A stretch of 64,000 bases of DNA from VXPQ01 sp964608315. GTDB lineage: Bacteria > Bacteroidota > Rhodothermia > Rhodothermales > VXPQ01. The notes under the pieces were generated by a model, which had not been told where the DNA came from, searched no databases, and worked only from the letters and a program-made list of their open reading frames with translations. The stretch lies in assembly GCA_964608315.1 (NCBI GenBank), contig CAZSNF010000010.1, positions 58,675 to 122,674 of the forward strand. The letters are read 5' to 3'. The position numbers and the translations under genes were made by a program. Positions 8,110 to 17,107 of the stretch are shown in pieces; the stretch's first letter is position 1; every line of letters begins with the position of its first letter.

Positions 8110-9111
8110 CGCAAGGGATCGAACGGGGACTCGAACGTACGGAGCGCGTTCCTCGAAATTCAGCAGCGTTTCGAGAGCGCCGCGCATGGTATCCTGCTCC
8201 ATAAGCGCCGCGCGCAGGGAACCGGCGTTTCGAAATCCCTTGAAATACCCTCCGTAATGGCGGCGCATTTCGAGGACGCCTTTCCTTTCGCCCAGCCATT
8301 CGCATTTCAAGGCAAGATGTTCGGCCACCACGGCAAGACGTTCTTCCCATGTGGGCGGCTCCATCTTCTCGCCCGTTTCCAGCCAGGCCTTCGTTTCCCT
8401 GAAAATCCACGGATTTCCGATTGCGCCCCGCCCGATCATCACGGCGTCCACGCCCGTCTCGGCGAACATGTCCCGTATTTTCACCGGATCGGTGGCGTCC
8501 CCGTTGCCGATGAGCGGTATATCGCGTACGCCTTCCTCCCGAATCCGGCGCAGCCATTCCCACCGGGCCGTACCTCGATACATCTGACTGCGCGTCCGGG
8601 CATGCACGGCCAGCGCGGCAATGCCTGCTTCCTCCAGCATGCGCGCCACCTCTATAATCCGAATGGATTCGTCGTTCCAGCCCAGGCGCGTCTTGACCGT
8701 AACGGGCCGCGTGGCCCCCTCGATCACCGCCTTGGTAATCTCCAGCATTTTCGGGAGATTCCGCAAAATGCCGGCCCCGCCGTCCTTGCATACCACCTTG
8801 CGAACCGGGCATCCGAAATTAATGTCGATAATATCCGGGTTGGCGCGATCAACCACCGCCGCCGCTTCCCGCACCTGTTCGACGTCGCCCCCGAACAACT
8901 GAATGCCTATCGGACGCTCTTCTTCATAGATATCCAGTTTTTGCACGGAATCCTGCGCATCGTAGACCAGTCCCCCGCTGGAAATAAACTCCGTGTAAAG
9001 TAAATCCGCCCCGTACCGCTTGCACAATATCCGAAACGGCGGGTCGCTTACATCCTCCATGGGCGCAAGAAACAGGGGGTACCGGCCAAATTCGAGGGAA
9101 CCGATGCGCAT
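8005..9111 (-). CDS. dus: tRNA-dihydrouridine synthase
   Basis: 368 residues. FMN-binding TIM barrel of the Dus family: LAPMEDVSDPPFR near the start, the active-site DINFGCPVRKVVCKDGGAG (catalytic Cys101), VKTRLGW, VHARTRSQMYRG, IPLIGNGD, and DAVMIGRGAIGNPWIF. It reduces uridine to dihydrouridine in the D-loop of tRNA with NADPH. The DusB-like signature and TRSQMYRG make DusB the best subgroup guess. The conserved fold ends near residue 330; the last ~35 residues are a basic tail that overlaps the 3' end of the DUF445 gene. Confidence 0.93.
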   Translation of the reverse strand: MRIGSLEFGRYPLFLAPMEDVSDPPFRILCKRYGADLLYTEFISSGGLVYDAQDSVQKLDIYEEERPIGIQLFGGDVEQVREAAAVVDRANPDIIDINFGCPVRKVVCKDGGAGILRNLPKMLEITKAVIEGATRPVTVKTRLGWNDESIRIIEVARMLEEAGIAALAVHARTRSQMYRGTARWEWLRRIREEGVRDIPLIGNGDATDPVKIRDMFAETGVDAVMIGRGAIGNPWIFRETKAWLETGEKMEPPTWEERLAVVAEHLALKCEWLGERKGVLEMRRHYGGYFKGFRNAGSLRAALMEQDTMRGALETLLNFEERAPYVRVPVRSLASRRKVVARPVSLRRARGAVVEGAACAPTRPGSHH

Positions 9112-9132
9112 GACGGATTACCCGGCAATCTG

Positions 9133-9166
9133 AGGGCGCTCTGATCAAGTCCGCAAAGATCAGAGG
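9133..9166 (+). repeat. End fragment of repeat family A
   Basis: GCTCTGATCAAGTCCGCAAA followed by GATCAGAGGG matches the L end of family A. The rest of the region 9112-9384 shows no gene. Confidence 0.5.
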
Positions 9167-9384
9167 GAACTCCGGCGGCGAAAAACCGTCCTGCCGCGTA
9201 CGCAACCCGATACGCGAAACCTGGACTGCCGCCGAAGATTTTATCGCAAAAACGTAACCGAACCGCATGCGTTCCCGTAGCATAAGCGTAAGGCCGGTTT
9301 TTTGCGCACACCAGAATCCGCGCAACATCGCCGCCCGGAACTGAAACAATCCCTTGCAATCCGACATCCCGACCCCTCGACGCC

Positions 9385-9672
9385 ATGTATAATTCCGTAC
9401 GCCGCCCGACCCCGCTCTCCACCGCCGCGCCGCTTGCAGTCGCCGTCAGTTTCCTGCTCGCCGGATGCGGCCCCAACCTCTTTGATCGCATCGGGAATTT
9501 CGGATCGCTGGGTTTTTTCGGAATTATCGTGGTCGTGCTCGACGTCATCGCACTGATCGAATTGCTCGGCAGCAACAGCAGATCTTTCGGCAACAAAGTC
9601 GGTTGGGCGCTCGTTATTGTTTTCTTCCCGGTGCTGGGCTGTGTGTTGTATTACTTCTTCGGGCGATCATAG
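9385..9672 (+). CDS. Small PLDc_N-domain membrane protein with lipobox-like signal
   Basis: 95 residues. The N-terminus has a signal ending in FLLAGCGPN, a good lipobox with Cys as +1. The rest matches the short PLDc_N (phospholipase D nuclease N-terminal) two-helix domain: FGIIVVVLDVIALIELL, then VGWALVIVFFPVLGCVLYYF. Such proteins are membrane residents of unknown function. Whether the Cys is truly lipidated, given two membrane helices just after it, is uncertain. Confidence 0.7.
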   Translation: MYNSVRRPTPLSTAAPLAVAVSFLLAGCGPNLFDRIGNFGSLGFFGIIVVVLDVIALIELLGSNSRSFGNKVGWALVIVFFPVLGCVLYYFFGRS

Positions 9673-9719
9673 GCGGCCGATGCAACGCGCACCCCTCGCA
9701 AGCCTCTGATCAAAACCTG

Positions 9720-10418
9720 ATGAATCCAGACCCTTCGCCTGCAACGCGGCCCTTCGCTGCGATCATCTTCGACATGGACGGCGTCATTATCGACTCCGAA
9801 CCCATACACGACCAATCCCACCGAATCGTTTTCGGGCTGCACGACCTGGCCGTTCCCGCCGAAGCGTACCCTTCCTTCAAGGGAATCCCCGAACGCAAGC
9901 TGTTCGAGCGCGTCGTGTCCGAGTTCGGATCGGACGAACACGACGTAGATACGCTCACCGTTTCGAAAGAAGAAACCTTCCTGAGCCTCATGCCGGAGAT
10001 GCGTCTCATCCCGGGGGCGCTGGATTTCATACGGCAGGCGCACGCGCAGCGGCGCCTTGCATTGACCACTTCCGCAACAAGGAGATATCAGCGGTTCGCC
10101 TTCGACCGGTTCGACCTGGACCCCTTTTTCGAAATCGTCGTCACGGCGGAGGACATACGCCGCCATAAACCCCATCCCGAACCGTACCTGGAAACAACCC
10201 GACGCCTTGATCTGGCCCCGAAAAGATGCCTCGTTATCGAGGACTCCGTAAACGGCGTCCGGTCGGCGCACGAGGCCGGATGCCGCGTAGCAGGCATGAC
10301 GACCTCGTTCCCCGCCGAGGCGCTCAGCGAGGCGGGCGCATACCTTACGGTGGACACGTTCGAAGAGATGGCGAACCGCCTCGGCCTGAACAACAAGGCG
10401 CCGCGAACCGCCCGCTGA
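9720..10418 (+). CDS. HAD-superfamily hydrolase, beta-phosphoglucomutase/phosphatase-like
   Basis: 232 residues from the ATG at 9720. All four HAD motifs are visible: IIFDMDGVIIDSEP (nucleophile Asp18 and acid/base Asp20), LTTSATRR (motif II), KPHPEPYL (motif III Lys), and LVIEDSVNGV (motif IV). The cap insertion after motif I is the helical type seen in beta-phosphoglucomutase and small phosphosugar phosphatases. The substrate cannot be told from sequence. The 30 bp before the start (9689-9716) are an end fragment of repeat A (ACCCCTCGCAAGCCTCTGAT), so the 5' leader is repeat-derived. Confidence 0.88.
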   Translation: MNPDPSPATRPFAAIIFDMDGVIIDSEPIHDQSHRIVFGLHDLAVPAEAYPSFKGIPERKLFERVVSEFGSDEHDVDTLTVSKEETFLSLMPEMRLIPGALDFIRQAHAQRRLALTTSATRRYQRFAFDRFDLDPFFEIVVTAEDIRRHKPHPEPYLETTRRLDLAPKRCLVIEDSVNGVRSAHEAGCRVAGMTTSFPAEALSEAGAYLTVDTFEEMANRLGLNNKAPRTAR

Positions 10419-10444
10419 CCCCGGGATACCCTGGAGCCTGTTAA

Positions 10445-10476
10445 GGAACCTCTGATCAAGCCCGCAAAGTTCAGGC
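10445..10476 (+). repeat. End fragment of repeat family A with TTAA flank
   Basis: TTAA (10441-10444) followed by GGAACCTCTGATCAAGCCCG and CAAAGTTCAGGC: the L end of family A of the GGAACC subtype, cut off just before the stop of the next gene. Confidence 0.6.
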
Positions 10477-10479
10477 CGC

Positions 10480-11565
10480 CTATTCCAGCCCGCGGTCTGC
10501 AAGCCAGGCCGGACCACGCCCCTTGATGTTCTCGTCCCAGTACTGCATCCACTCGGGGCCTTCGCGGGAGAGCCGCTCCCAATCCATCTCCATAGGCTCG
10601 ATATCCACTCCGGTCATCCATTCCGGAAGTTCCGCATTCGACAGGGTATTTCGAACCGGAATGCGGTAAAACCGGTGCGCCTGATCGACAAGGGCGCTAT
10701 CGGAAGTAACAAACTCATAGAACGCCCGCGCCAGCGCCGGCTGAGGAGATCCGGCGACCAATGCAATGCCGTCCGTCAGAACCGGCGTTCCGGAAGAAGG
10801 CGCGATATACCCAAAGGGATACCCGTTATCCTGCGACTGAATGTAGGTGTCCGGCATATTCCACAGCGTTACGTCGCCTTCCTCGCGGGCCAGTTTGAGG
10901 TACAGTTGCGTCGGATCAGCGGCGTAGGTCTCCACATTGCGGTCAAGGCGGGCCAGCCATGCGTAGCCTGCCTCCACGTCCGGCTGGCGCAGAATCATCG
11001 CCCCGAAAATCGTCCGCATCGTACTGGACGCCAGGGGATACCGAACGATTATGCGGTCATGCCATTGCTCCTCGAGCAAATTGTCCCAGTCCTGCGGAGG
11101 CGCCTCGCCCGTCATGGCAAGGGAGCGGGTATTGTACATGATTACTTCCGGGGTCAGGAACGTGCCGTACCAGGCGTTTCCGGTTCCCGCGGCGTAGGCG
11201 GGGGCTTCTTCCGCCCAGGACGGTTCGTACGGATCGAGCAGCCCTTCCCGCGCCGCCCGGTCGAACGTCATGCCGTCCCCGCCCCACCAGACGCTTGCCT
11301 GCGGATTCCGCCGTTCGGTTCGGATCCGGTCGTAGGCGTCCTGTCCGCCCATGTCTATCCAGGCGATATCCACATTGGGATGGCGGGCCTCGAACAAATC
11401 CTCGTAGGCGCCCAGCATTTCCTTGCCGTGCGGGGAATAGACCAGTACGCGGACGCGCTCGTCTTCGGAAGCACATCCGGCCAATCCCCCGGCAAAGCAT
11501 ACCGTCGCCGCAACGAGGAGCGGCGAACGCCAAAAACCGCGAAACGTATTCATGAAATTTTTCAT
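10480..11565 (-). CDS. Extracellular solute-binding lipoprotein (iron/ABC type)
   Basis: 361 residues from the ATG at 11565 (a second ATG at 11553 is possible; neither has a clear Shine-Dalgarno). Signal peptide with lipobox CFAGGLAGC. The mature part reads like bacterial solute-binding proteins of ABC importers of the ferric/aminoethylphosphonate class: RVLVYSPHGKEMLGAYEDLF, WWGGDGMTFDRAAREGLLDP, YGTFLTPEVIMYNT, and a late GIALVAGSPQPALARAFYEF. It would bind a small solute outside the inner membrane. No permease or ATPase gene is next to it, so its transporter must be elsewhere. Confidence 0.8.
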   Translation of the reverse strand: MKNFMNTFRGFWRSPLLVAATVCFAGGLAGCASEDERVRVLVYSPHGKEMLGAYEDLFEARHPNVDIAWIDMGGQDAYDRIRTERRNPQASVWWGGDGMTFDRAAREGLLDPYEPSWAEEAPAYAAGTGNAWYGTFLTPEVIMYNTRSLAMTGEAPPQDWDNLLEEQWHDRIIVRYPLASSTMRTIFGAMILRQPDVEAGYAWLARLDRNVETYAADPTQLYLKLAREEGDVTLWNMPDTYIQSQDNGYPFGYIAPSSGTPVLTDGIALVAGSPQPALARAFYEFVTSDSALVDQAHRFYRIPVRNTLSNAELPEWMTGVDIEPMEMDWERLSREGPEWMQYWDENIKGRGPAWLADRGLE

Positions 11566-11612
11566 GAAAAAAAAGCGAAAGCGACACGCTGAAGGAAGTG
11601 GTGTTGACCAGG

Positions 11613-11808
11613 GCCTGTTAACACTATGCAGCAATGCTCTGTTCCGTCAGGCACGGCGTCAATCAAGGCGCGAGGAGTGAAGTTTGGTGGTTCCAAATGA
11701 GCGACGAGCAACGAAGAGTAACGCCGTGACCGGCGGAACCCGAAGGGCGGGGCCTCTTTTCCTGCCAGGGCAGGCGCCGCAGAGCGCCGCTGCATAGTAT
11801 TAACAGGC
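11613..11808 (+). repeat. Repeat family B, intact 196 bp copy
   Basis: Bounded by 20-bp inverted repeats differing at one base: GCCTGTTAACACTATGCAGC at left, complement of GCTGCATAGTATTAACAGGC at right. Both termini contain TTAA. The interior has no conserved open frame. A second copy, interrupted by a family A element, is at 34.1-34.5 kb. Confidence 0.8.
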
Positions 11809-11820
11809 ACTAGGGTATCC

Positions 11821-14169
11821 TTACTGTTCGACGAGGCGCAGTTGCGCGTATTTCAGCATAAGCTTTTTCCGGCCCGCCTCCCGAAAGGCGATCACAGCCC
11901 GCATCTGTTCGCCATGGCCTTCCACGGAAAGCACTTCGCCTTGCCCGAACTGCGGGTGATCCACACAACGGCCCGGCGCAATGGCTCCCTCTCCTTGCTC
12001 GTAGACCACGGTGCGCCCGTTCGCCTTGCGCGCAGGCGCAGCAAGGTTCCGGCGATAATAATGCGGCGCCATCCCATCGTACGAAGAATCTCCGGGAATG
12101 TCGAACGTTTCGTCCGGCCCCGCCTGGAAACGCCCCTTCTTCTGCGCAACAGGCGAACCGCTCGCGGTGCGCACGACGCGCTCGTCGATCTCGTCCAGAA
12201 AACGGCTGCGGATCGACGGCGACGAACTGCCGAAACGGAAACGGCTCCGGGCCCAGGACAGATAGAGATGCTTCGCCGCGCGAGTTACTCCTACGTAAAA
12301 AAGCCGGCGCTCCTCCTCCACGGCGTCCTGTTCCTGAATAGCCATGGAGATAGGAAAAAGGCCCTCTTCGAGTCCGGTAACGAACGCCACGGGAAATTCG
12401 AGCCCCTTGGACGCATGCAGCGTCATAAGCGTTACGCGCTGCGCGTTGTCCATATCGTCGAGGTCGGTCCGAAGCGCCATTTCCTGCAGGAACGTACTGA
12501 GCGTACGCTCTTCGGGATCGTCCGCAACGTACTCCGCAATGGCGCCGATCAATTCCTGTACGTTCTGCCAGCGCGCGAGGCTTTCCTCAGGCGTCCCGTC
12601 CTGCTGAAGCTGGCGGGCAATGCCGGTCGCCTCCGTCAGGGAACGCGCTATCTCCTCGGCGGGCGTTCCCTCTTCGACCTTCTGCATGTGTCGACGCATC
12701 ATGTCCCGGAACGCAACGACGGCGCGCTCGCTCTGCGGCGGAAGCTCCAGCAGCGCTACTTGCTCGATCGCCTCCCAGACCGTGCACTGCCGCCGCTCTG
12801 CAAAGGCTGCAAGCCGCTCGAACGTCCTCGCCCCGACGCCGCGCACAGGATAATTGATCACGCGCCGCAAACTGGCCAGATCGCCGGGGTTGATCAACAG
12901 GCGCAGGTACGCAAGCATATCTTTTACTTCCTTGCGCTGGTAAAACGAAAGTCCGCCTGCGACGCGGTACGGAACGCCCCCCTGCCGCAGGGCGTCCTCT
13001 ATCGAGCGGCTTTGCGCATTGGTCCGGTAGAACACCGCGAAATGCTCGTAGCCATAGCCGAACGCGGCGCGCGCACTCCGAATTTCCCGCTCGATTTTTT
13101 GCGCCTCGTCCCGCTCCGACTCCGCCTCTATGAGCGCCGCAGGCTCCCCGTCCCCGTTTTCGGTCCACAAATTCTTCTCGATGCGGTCCCTGTTGTGTCC
13201 AATGATGGACTCGGCCAGCCGAAGAATATTCCCGGTGGAGCGGTAATTCTGCTCCAGCCGCACCGTGACGGCTTTCGGATAGTCGCGGCGGAAAGAAAGG
13301 ATATTGGCGATATCGGCGCCGCGAAAGGCGTAAATGCTCTGGGCGTCGTCCCCCACGACGCAGATGTTCTCATGCCCCCCGGCGAGCAGGTTCACCAGTT
13401 TGTATTGCGCATGATTGGTGTCCTGATATTCGTCGATGTGCAGATATTTCCAGCGCGCCCGGTATTTTTCGAGCGCGTCCGGGTATTTTTTGAAGATATC
13501 AATGGGCTTCACAAGCAAGTCGTCGAAATCAAGAGCGTTTGCGGTGCGAAGCGCCTCTTCGTACAGCCCGTAGAGTTGCGCCGCAACTTGCTGAAACGGG
13601 CCGAATGCGGATTTGGCGTATTCTTCGGGGGATTTCATCCGGTTCTTCGCGCCGGACAGGATATTCCGAATGCTGCGGGGAGCATACTGCTTCACATCAA
13701 TATCGGCGCGCTGCATCAACTGGCGCAACACCCGCTCCGAATCGTCCGTGTCGTAAATGCTGAAATCCCGACCATAGCCGATCCGCTCCCCCTCCATGCG
13801 CATGACGCGGGCGAAAATCGAATGAAACGTGCCCATCCACAGGTCGCGCGCGGCAGGTCCCGCCAGCTGATCGATGCGGCTGCGCATTTCCCGGGCCGCC
13901 TTGTTCGTAAACGTGAGCGCAAGAATCTCCCAAGGCCTGGCGCGTTCCGTCGCAATCAGGTACGCAATCCGGTGCATGAGCATCCGGGTCTTGCCGGAAC
14001 CCGGACCCGCCACGACAAGCACCGGCCCCTCGGTCGCTTGCGCTGCTTCCCGCTGGGACGGGTTCAGATCGGCCAGAACAGACTCGGGCGTTTCCTCTCG
14101 GGAAGCGGCCTCCGCGGAAACGAATGCGCCGGAATAACCGGACAAATCGGCGGGCTGGGAAAAAGACAT
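11821..14169 (-). CDS. pcrA: ATP-dependent DNA helicase, UvrD/PcrA type
   Basis: 782 residues from the ATG at 14169. Superfamily 1A helicase motifs in order: Q-motif LNPSQREAAQATEGPVLVVA, Walker A AGPGSGKT (~54-61), TFTNKAAREM (Ia), FDDLLVKP, DEYQDTN (II), VVGDDAQSIYAFRGADI (III), LEQNYRST (IV), VTLMTLHASKGLEFPVAFV (V) and VGVTRAAKHLYLSWARSR (VI). The C-terminal segment from ~680 with a VDHPQFGQGEVLSVEGHG stretch is the Tudor-like region typical of PcrA. It unwinds DNA 3' to 5' in nucleotide excision repair and in clearing replication obstacles. The open frame continues upstream through repeat sequence, which I exclude. Confidence 0.95.
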   Translation of the reverse strand: MSFSQPADLSGYSGAFVSAEAASREETPESVLADLNPSQREAAQATEGPVLVVAGPGSGKTRMLMHRIAYLIATERARPWEILALTFTNKAAREMRSRIDQLAGPAARDLWMGTFHSIFARVMRMEGERIGYGRDFSIYDTDDSERVLRQLMQRADIDVKQYAPRSIRNILSGAKNRMKSPEEYAKSAFGPFQQVAAQLYGLYEEALRTANALDFDDLLVKPIDIFKKYPDALEKYRARWKYLHIDEYQDTNHAQYKLVNLLAGGHENICVVGDDAQSIYAFRGADIANILSFRRDYPKAVTVRLEQNYRSTGNILRLAESIIGHNRDRIEKNLWTENGDGEPAALIEAESERDEAQKIEREIRSARAAFGYGYEHFAVFYRTNAQSRSIEDALRQGGVPYRVAGGLSFYQRKEVKDMLAYLRLLINPGDLASLRRVINYPVRGVGARTFERLAAFAERRQCTVWEAIEQVALLELPPQSERAVVAFRDMMRRHMQKVEEGTPAEEIARSLTEATGIARQLQQDGTPEESLARWQNVQELIGAIAEYVADDPEERTLSTFLQEMALRTDLDDMDNAQRVTLMTLHASKGLEFPVAFVTGLEEGLFPISMAIQEQDAVEEERRLFYVGVTRAAKHLYLSWARSRFRFGSSSPSIRSRFLDEIDERVVRTASGSPVAQKKGRFQAGPDETFDIPGDSSYDGMAPHYYRRNLAAPARKANGRTVVYEQGEGAIAPGRCVDHPQFGQGEVLSVEGHGEQMRAVIAFREAGRKKLMLKYAQLRLVEQ

Positions 14170-14316
14170 GCGGCGAAGATAGAAGAAACGAGAACGAAGA
14201 ACGCAAGGCCGTCTCGAAAAACAGCAGGCTGCGTACAAGATACCGCACGGCGAACGCGAATTCGACCCCTGGCGCAGGCAATACGCGGAAAGAAATGTCG
14301 AAATCCGACTATTAAA

Positions 14317-14521
14317 GGATACTCTGATTAAATCTGCAAAGTTCAGAGGCTTGCGAGGGGCGCTCTGGCGCAGGACAAAACGGGTCTTTGGTGCGCCTTT
14401 GAGCGAAACATCGGGCCCCGAAATATCCCGCCAGCCCATGGCCTGCGCACCCTTATGTATTCGCTCAAAGGCGCACCAAAGACCGCTCCCCCTGAGATTT
14501 GCAGACTTAATCAGCGTGTCC
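14317..14521 (+). repeat. Variant family A element with two L-type ends and a foreign core
   Basis: Both ends read as the L end of family A (left GGATACTCTGATTAAATCTG, right complement of CTTAATCAGCGTGTCC preceded by GAGATTTGCAGA). The normal core is replaced by a perfect 25-bp inverted repeat: left arm 14383-14407 begins GGTCTTTGGTGCGCCTTTGA, right arm 14460-14484, loop 52 bp. This occupies most of the 374-bp gap between the helicase gene and the small NfeD gene. Confidence 0.7.
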
Positions 14522-14543
14522 TGAAGGATGCTCTGAGGGCATC

Positions 14544-15038
14544 CTAAACAGTGTCTTCAGAATCCGCCAACCGTACGAAGAACCGGCGACGGTCCATGGC
14601 TACGACCCGCACATCGCTTCCGGCGGCGATAAAATCGCCTTCCGTAGCGACTTCGATGCGTTCGTCGTCGATGCGGGCGACGCCGGTCGGACGCAAGGGA
14701 GTTACGGCGACGCCTGTCTTGCCAAGGTATCTTGCCCGGCGCTCGCTATCCCGATCCACTCCAGGTTTGTCCCCCGTAATGGTCTCGCCCAATACAAAGC
14801 GATCCCAGGCTCCCGACGTCCACATCCAGTAAAAAAGTCCGCCTCCCGCCACCGCCGTACCCAGAATGACATAGATTCCACCCAGCAATCCGGATTCCGT
14901 GAACGTATACCCGATAGCGAACAAAATAACGATAAAACCAAAAATGCCGACCACATTGAATCCCGGCACAAGATAGACCTCCACGGCGATCAGGCCGAGA
15001 CCCACCAGAATGAGCGCTATCGGAAGAAAAAATCCCAT
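14544..15038 (-). CDS. Short NfeD family membrane protein
   Basis: 164 residues. Three to four hydrophobic segments fill residues ~1-95 (FLPIALILVGLGLIAVEVYL; then VVGIFGFIVILFAIGYTF; then ILGTAVAGGGLFYWMW). A C-terminal beta-barrel OB-like NfeD domain follows, with LGKTGVAVTPLRPTGVARI, the hallmark of the family. NfeD proteins partner with SPFH/stomatin-like proteins in membrane organisation. It lies 44 bp downstream of the protease-containing NfeD gene in the same direction, a common pairing. Confidence 0.88.
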   Translation of the reverse strand: MGFFLPIALILVGLGLIAVEVYLVPGFNVVGIFGFIVILFAIGYTFTESGLLGGIYVILGTAVAGGGLFYWMWTSGAWDRFVLGETITGDKPGVDRDSERRARYLGKTGVAVTPLRPTGVARIDDERIEVATEGDFIAAGSDVRVVAMDRRRFFVRLADSEDTV

Positions 15039-15064
15039 GAATTCGTCAAGAGGCGTTCACCTAT

Positions 15065-15090
15065 CCGTATAAATTTTTGAATTTATACGG
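15065..15090 (-). other. Intercistronic inverted repeat between the two NfeD genes
   Basis: Perfect 10-bp arms CCGTATAAAT and ATTTATACGG around a 6-nt loop. It overlaps the stop codon of the upstream gene. Its AT-rich stem is unlike a GC-rich terminator; an mRNA-processing hairpin or a weak attenuator is possible. Confidence 0.5.
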
Positions 15091-16495
15091 TTTGTTCTGA
15101 AGGACGAACCACCACGCGACTGCCCCGCACCTGAATTATTTCCACAGGAACGCCGGGCGTCACGAATTCCCCGCGCGTAACCACATCAATGCGTTCGCCG
15201 CCAATGTCCGCTGTGCCCGCAGGGCGCAACGGCGTCACGGCAACGCCCTTCTTGCCCATCAACTCGTCCAGGGCGTCGGACGAAACATAACCGGAGGCGC
15301 TGGCGAGTTCCGGCGCAAGCACCAGATGGCCAAACCGACCCGATTTTGGAAGATATTTGCTGAGGGAAAACATCAGAACGATCAGCAAAATGAGCGTGAC
15401 CGCCATCGTGCCAACCGCAGGCGCCAGCGCAGCGAAAGGCGGAAACGCCAGCCCGACATTGCCGATCAGTGCGGCGAAAAGCGACCCGGCCACCAGCGCC
15501 AGCCCGCCTATGCCCGCCACGCCAAAACCCGGAATGACGAAAATCTCGGCAAGCAAAAGCAACACCCCGACGCCGAAAAGCACGATTTCCCAACTCTGAA
15601 CCAGGCCGATCATGTAGTGCGGCGCAAAAAACATGGCGGCGCCCACGGCGGCGATCGTTCCGGGAAACCCGACGCCGGGCGTTTGCAATTCGAAATACAG
15701 CCCGCCCATCATCATCAGCATAAGCAGGGATTGCAAAACCGGCGAGCTGAGAAACCGCAGCGCGCGTTCGATTGCAGAGGTGCGATGGGCGACGGAAGCC
15801 GTCGGGGCCAGCCCGGCTTGCTCCACCACCGCATCCATATCGGAAAGAATAGCGTCCGCCACGCCCAATCGAAGCGCTTCCCCGGACGAAAGCGTCAACA
15901 CGCTGCCTGCTTCGGATACGCCCTCGACCTCCAGCGATTCGTCTACCATGGCTTCCGCAATCCGCGGATCGCGCCCGTTGGCTTCGGCCGTGGTCCTCAT
16001 CAGGCCCCGCATATAACTTTGGTATTTGTCCGGCGCCGCATCCCCCGAACCGCCTTCTACGACCGTAGCCGCCCCGATGGAGGCGCCCGGAACCATCGCG
16101 ATGCGGTCGCTGGCGTAGGATATGAGCGCGCCGGCGGAAGCGGCGTTCTTGTCGATAAAGGCTACCGTAACCGGCTCGACGTCCAGAATCGTTTTGCGAA
16201 TCTTGTCCGCGGCGTCCACCAGGCCGCCAAACGTATCCACGTCGAAAATAATCAGCGACGCGCCTGCGGCCTCGGCGTCGCGCGTAGCCCGGCTTACGTA
16301 GCGGGCCAGCACATTGTCGACAGGCCCCTGAATCGGAACGATGTATACGGCTCCGTCCGGCAACGGAGCTTCGAACAAAGCGCCCGGAGACGCCAAGTCT
16401 GCCTGCTGCGATTGACCGGGCGCAGGCAACGCCAGACCGAACAGCAAACCTGCCGGAACAAGAGTCGAAGCAAAGCGCCTTGCAAGGCTATTCAT
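15083..16495 (-). CDS. NfeD1b protein: ClpP-like serine protease fused to membrane and OB domains
   Basis: 470 residues. Signal peptide (RFASTLVPAGLLFGLALPAP) followed by a ClpP/crotonase-fold protease domain (~50-220): VYIVPIQGPVDNVLARYVSR, DVDTFGGLVDAADKI, then FIDKNAASAGALISYASD with the nucleophile Ser in SAGALIS and MVPGASIGAATVV. Several membrane segments (~255-370) and the C-terminal NfeD OB domain with LMGKKGVAVTPLRPAGTADI follow. Family members cleave hydrophobic stomatin-type partners in the membrane. The residue order matches long NfeD proteins exactly; no stomatin gene is adjacent. Confidence 0.93.
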   Translation of the reverse strand: MNSLARRFASTLVPAGLLFGLALPAPGQSQQADLASPGALFEAPLPDGAVYIVPIQGPVDNVLARYVSRATRDAEAAGASLIIFDVDTFGGLVDAADKIRKTILDVEPVTVAFIDKNAASAGALISYASDRIAMVPGASIGAATVVEGGSGDAAPDKYQSYMRGLMRTTAEANGRDPRIAEAMVDESLEVEGVSEAGSVLTLSSGEALRLGVADAILSDMDAVVEQAGLAPTASVAHRTSAIERALRFLSSPVLQSLLMLMMMGGLYFELQTPGVGFPGTIAAVGAAMFFAPHYMIGLVQSWEIVLFGVGVLLLLAEIFVIPGFGVAGIGGLALVAGSLFAALIGNVGLAFPPFAALAPAVGTMAVTLILLIVLMFSLSKYLPKSGRFGHLVLAPELASASGYVSSDALDELMGKKGVAVTPLRPAGTADIGGERIDVVTRGEFVTPGVPVEIIQVRGSRVVVRPSEQTV

Positions 16496-16564
16496 GGCGG
16501 CGCGTAAAAAACGGGAAAAAGGATACTATGATCGTCTTACGGAGACCCTTTAAAATAAGATTCA

Positions 16565-17101
16565 CTACCGCAAGACCGTATCGTCTCGTTCAAACGGCGT
16601 TCCGACGGGCTCCAGGCCGTATTTCGAAAACGCCTCGTCGATTTCCGGAAGAAATCGGGATCGAATCGGGCGAGTCAGGTACGGAATCTTGCTTGCCTTG
16701 CCGAATACATATTTTCGGAACGGATGGGCATAGATGCGTACATGGTTGCGGCCCAGGGGCGCGACTTCGAGGTACGCAACGATGCGGTACAGACCCCACC
16801 GCTGCAAGACGCGCTCCCGGGTGGCCACGGCGTGCGGCAAACTGGTGGACGTCGTATCCCATCCTGCTTCATGCAGAGCGGCTACGATTCGTTGGCGCAC
16901 CATGGCGGGAGCAGCGTCCTCGCCCGAAGGCGCGTCGGACAAGATTTCCGGAAATTCCCTGAAATCGGCAAGGGGCGCCGTGCGAAAAGTATCCAGCGGA
17001 ACAATGTCGTAATCCCGGTACAACGGAGCAAGGGACGGGGCGCAGGCCGAAAACAAAAGCAAAGCGACAAGAAGCGCTGTCGGCGCATATGAGCGTTTCA
17101 T
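16565..17101 (-). CDS. Putative lipoprotein of unknown function
   Basis: 178 residues from the ATG at 17101. The signal peptide ends in a lipobox (ALLVALLLFSAC), so it is probably lipid-anchored. I do not recognise the mature domain; it contains a RVLQRWGLYRIVAYLEVAPL segment and a C-terminal FLPEIDEAFSKYGLEPVG. The start codon is only 2 bp from the flank of an intact family A element, so the whole 5' leader, and possibly the promoter, lies in or beyond that repeat. The open frame reads on through the repeat in the same frame, but the ATG before the lipoprotein signal is the sensible start. Confidence 0.75.
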   Translation of the reverse strand: MKRSYAPTALLVALLLFSACAPSLAPLYRDYDIVPLDTFRTAPLADFREFPEILSDAPSGEDAAPAMVRQRIVAALHEAGWDTTSTSLPHAVATRERVLQRWGLYRIVAYLEVAPLGRNHVRIYAHPFRKYVFGKASKIPYLTRPIRSRFLPEIDEAFSKYGLEPVGTPFERDDTVLR

Positions 17102-17107
17102 GATCAA

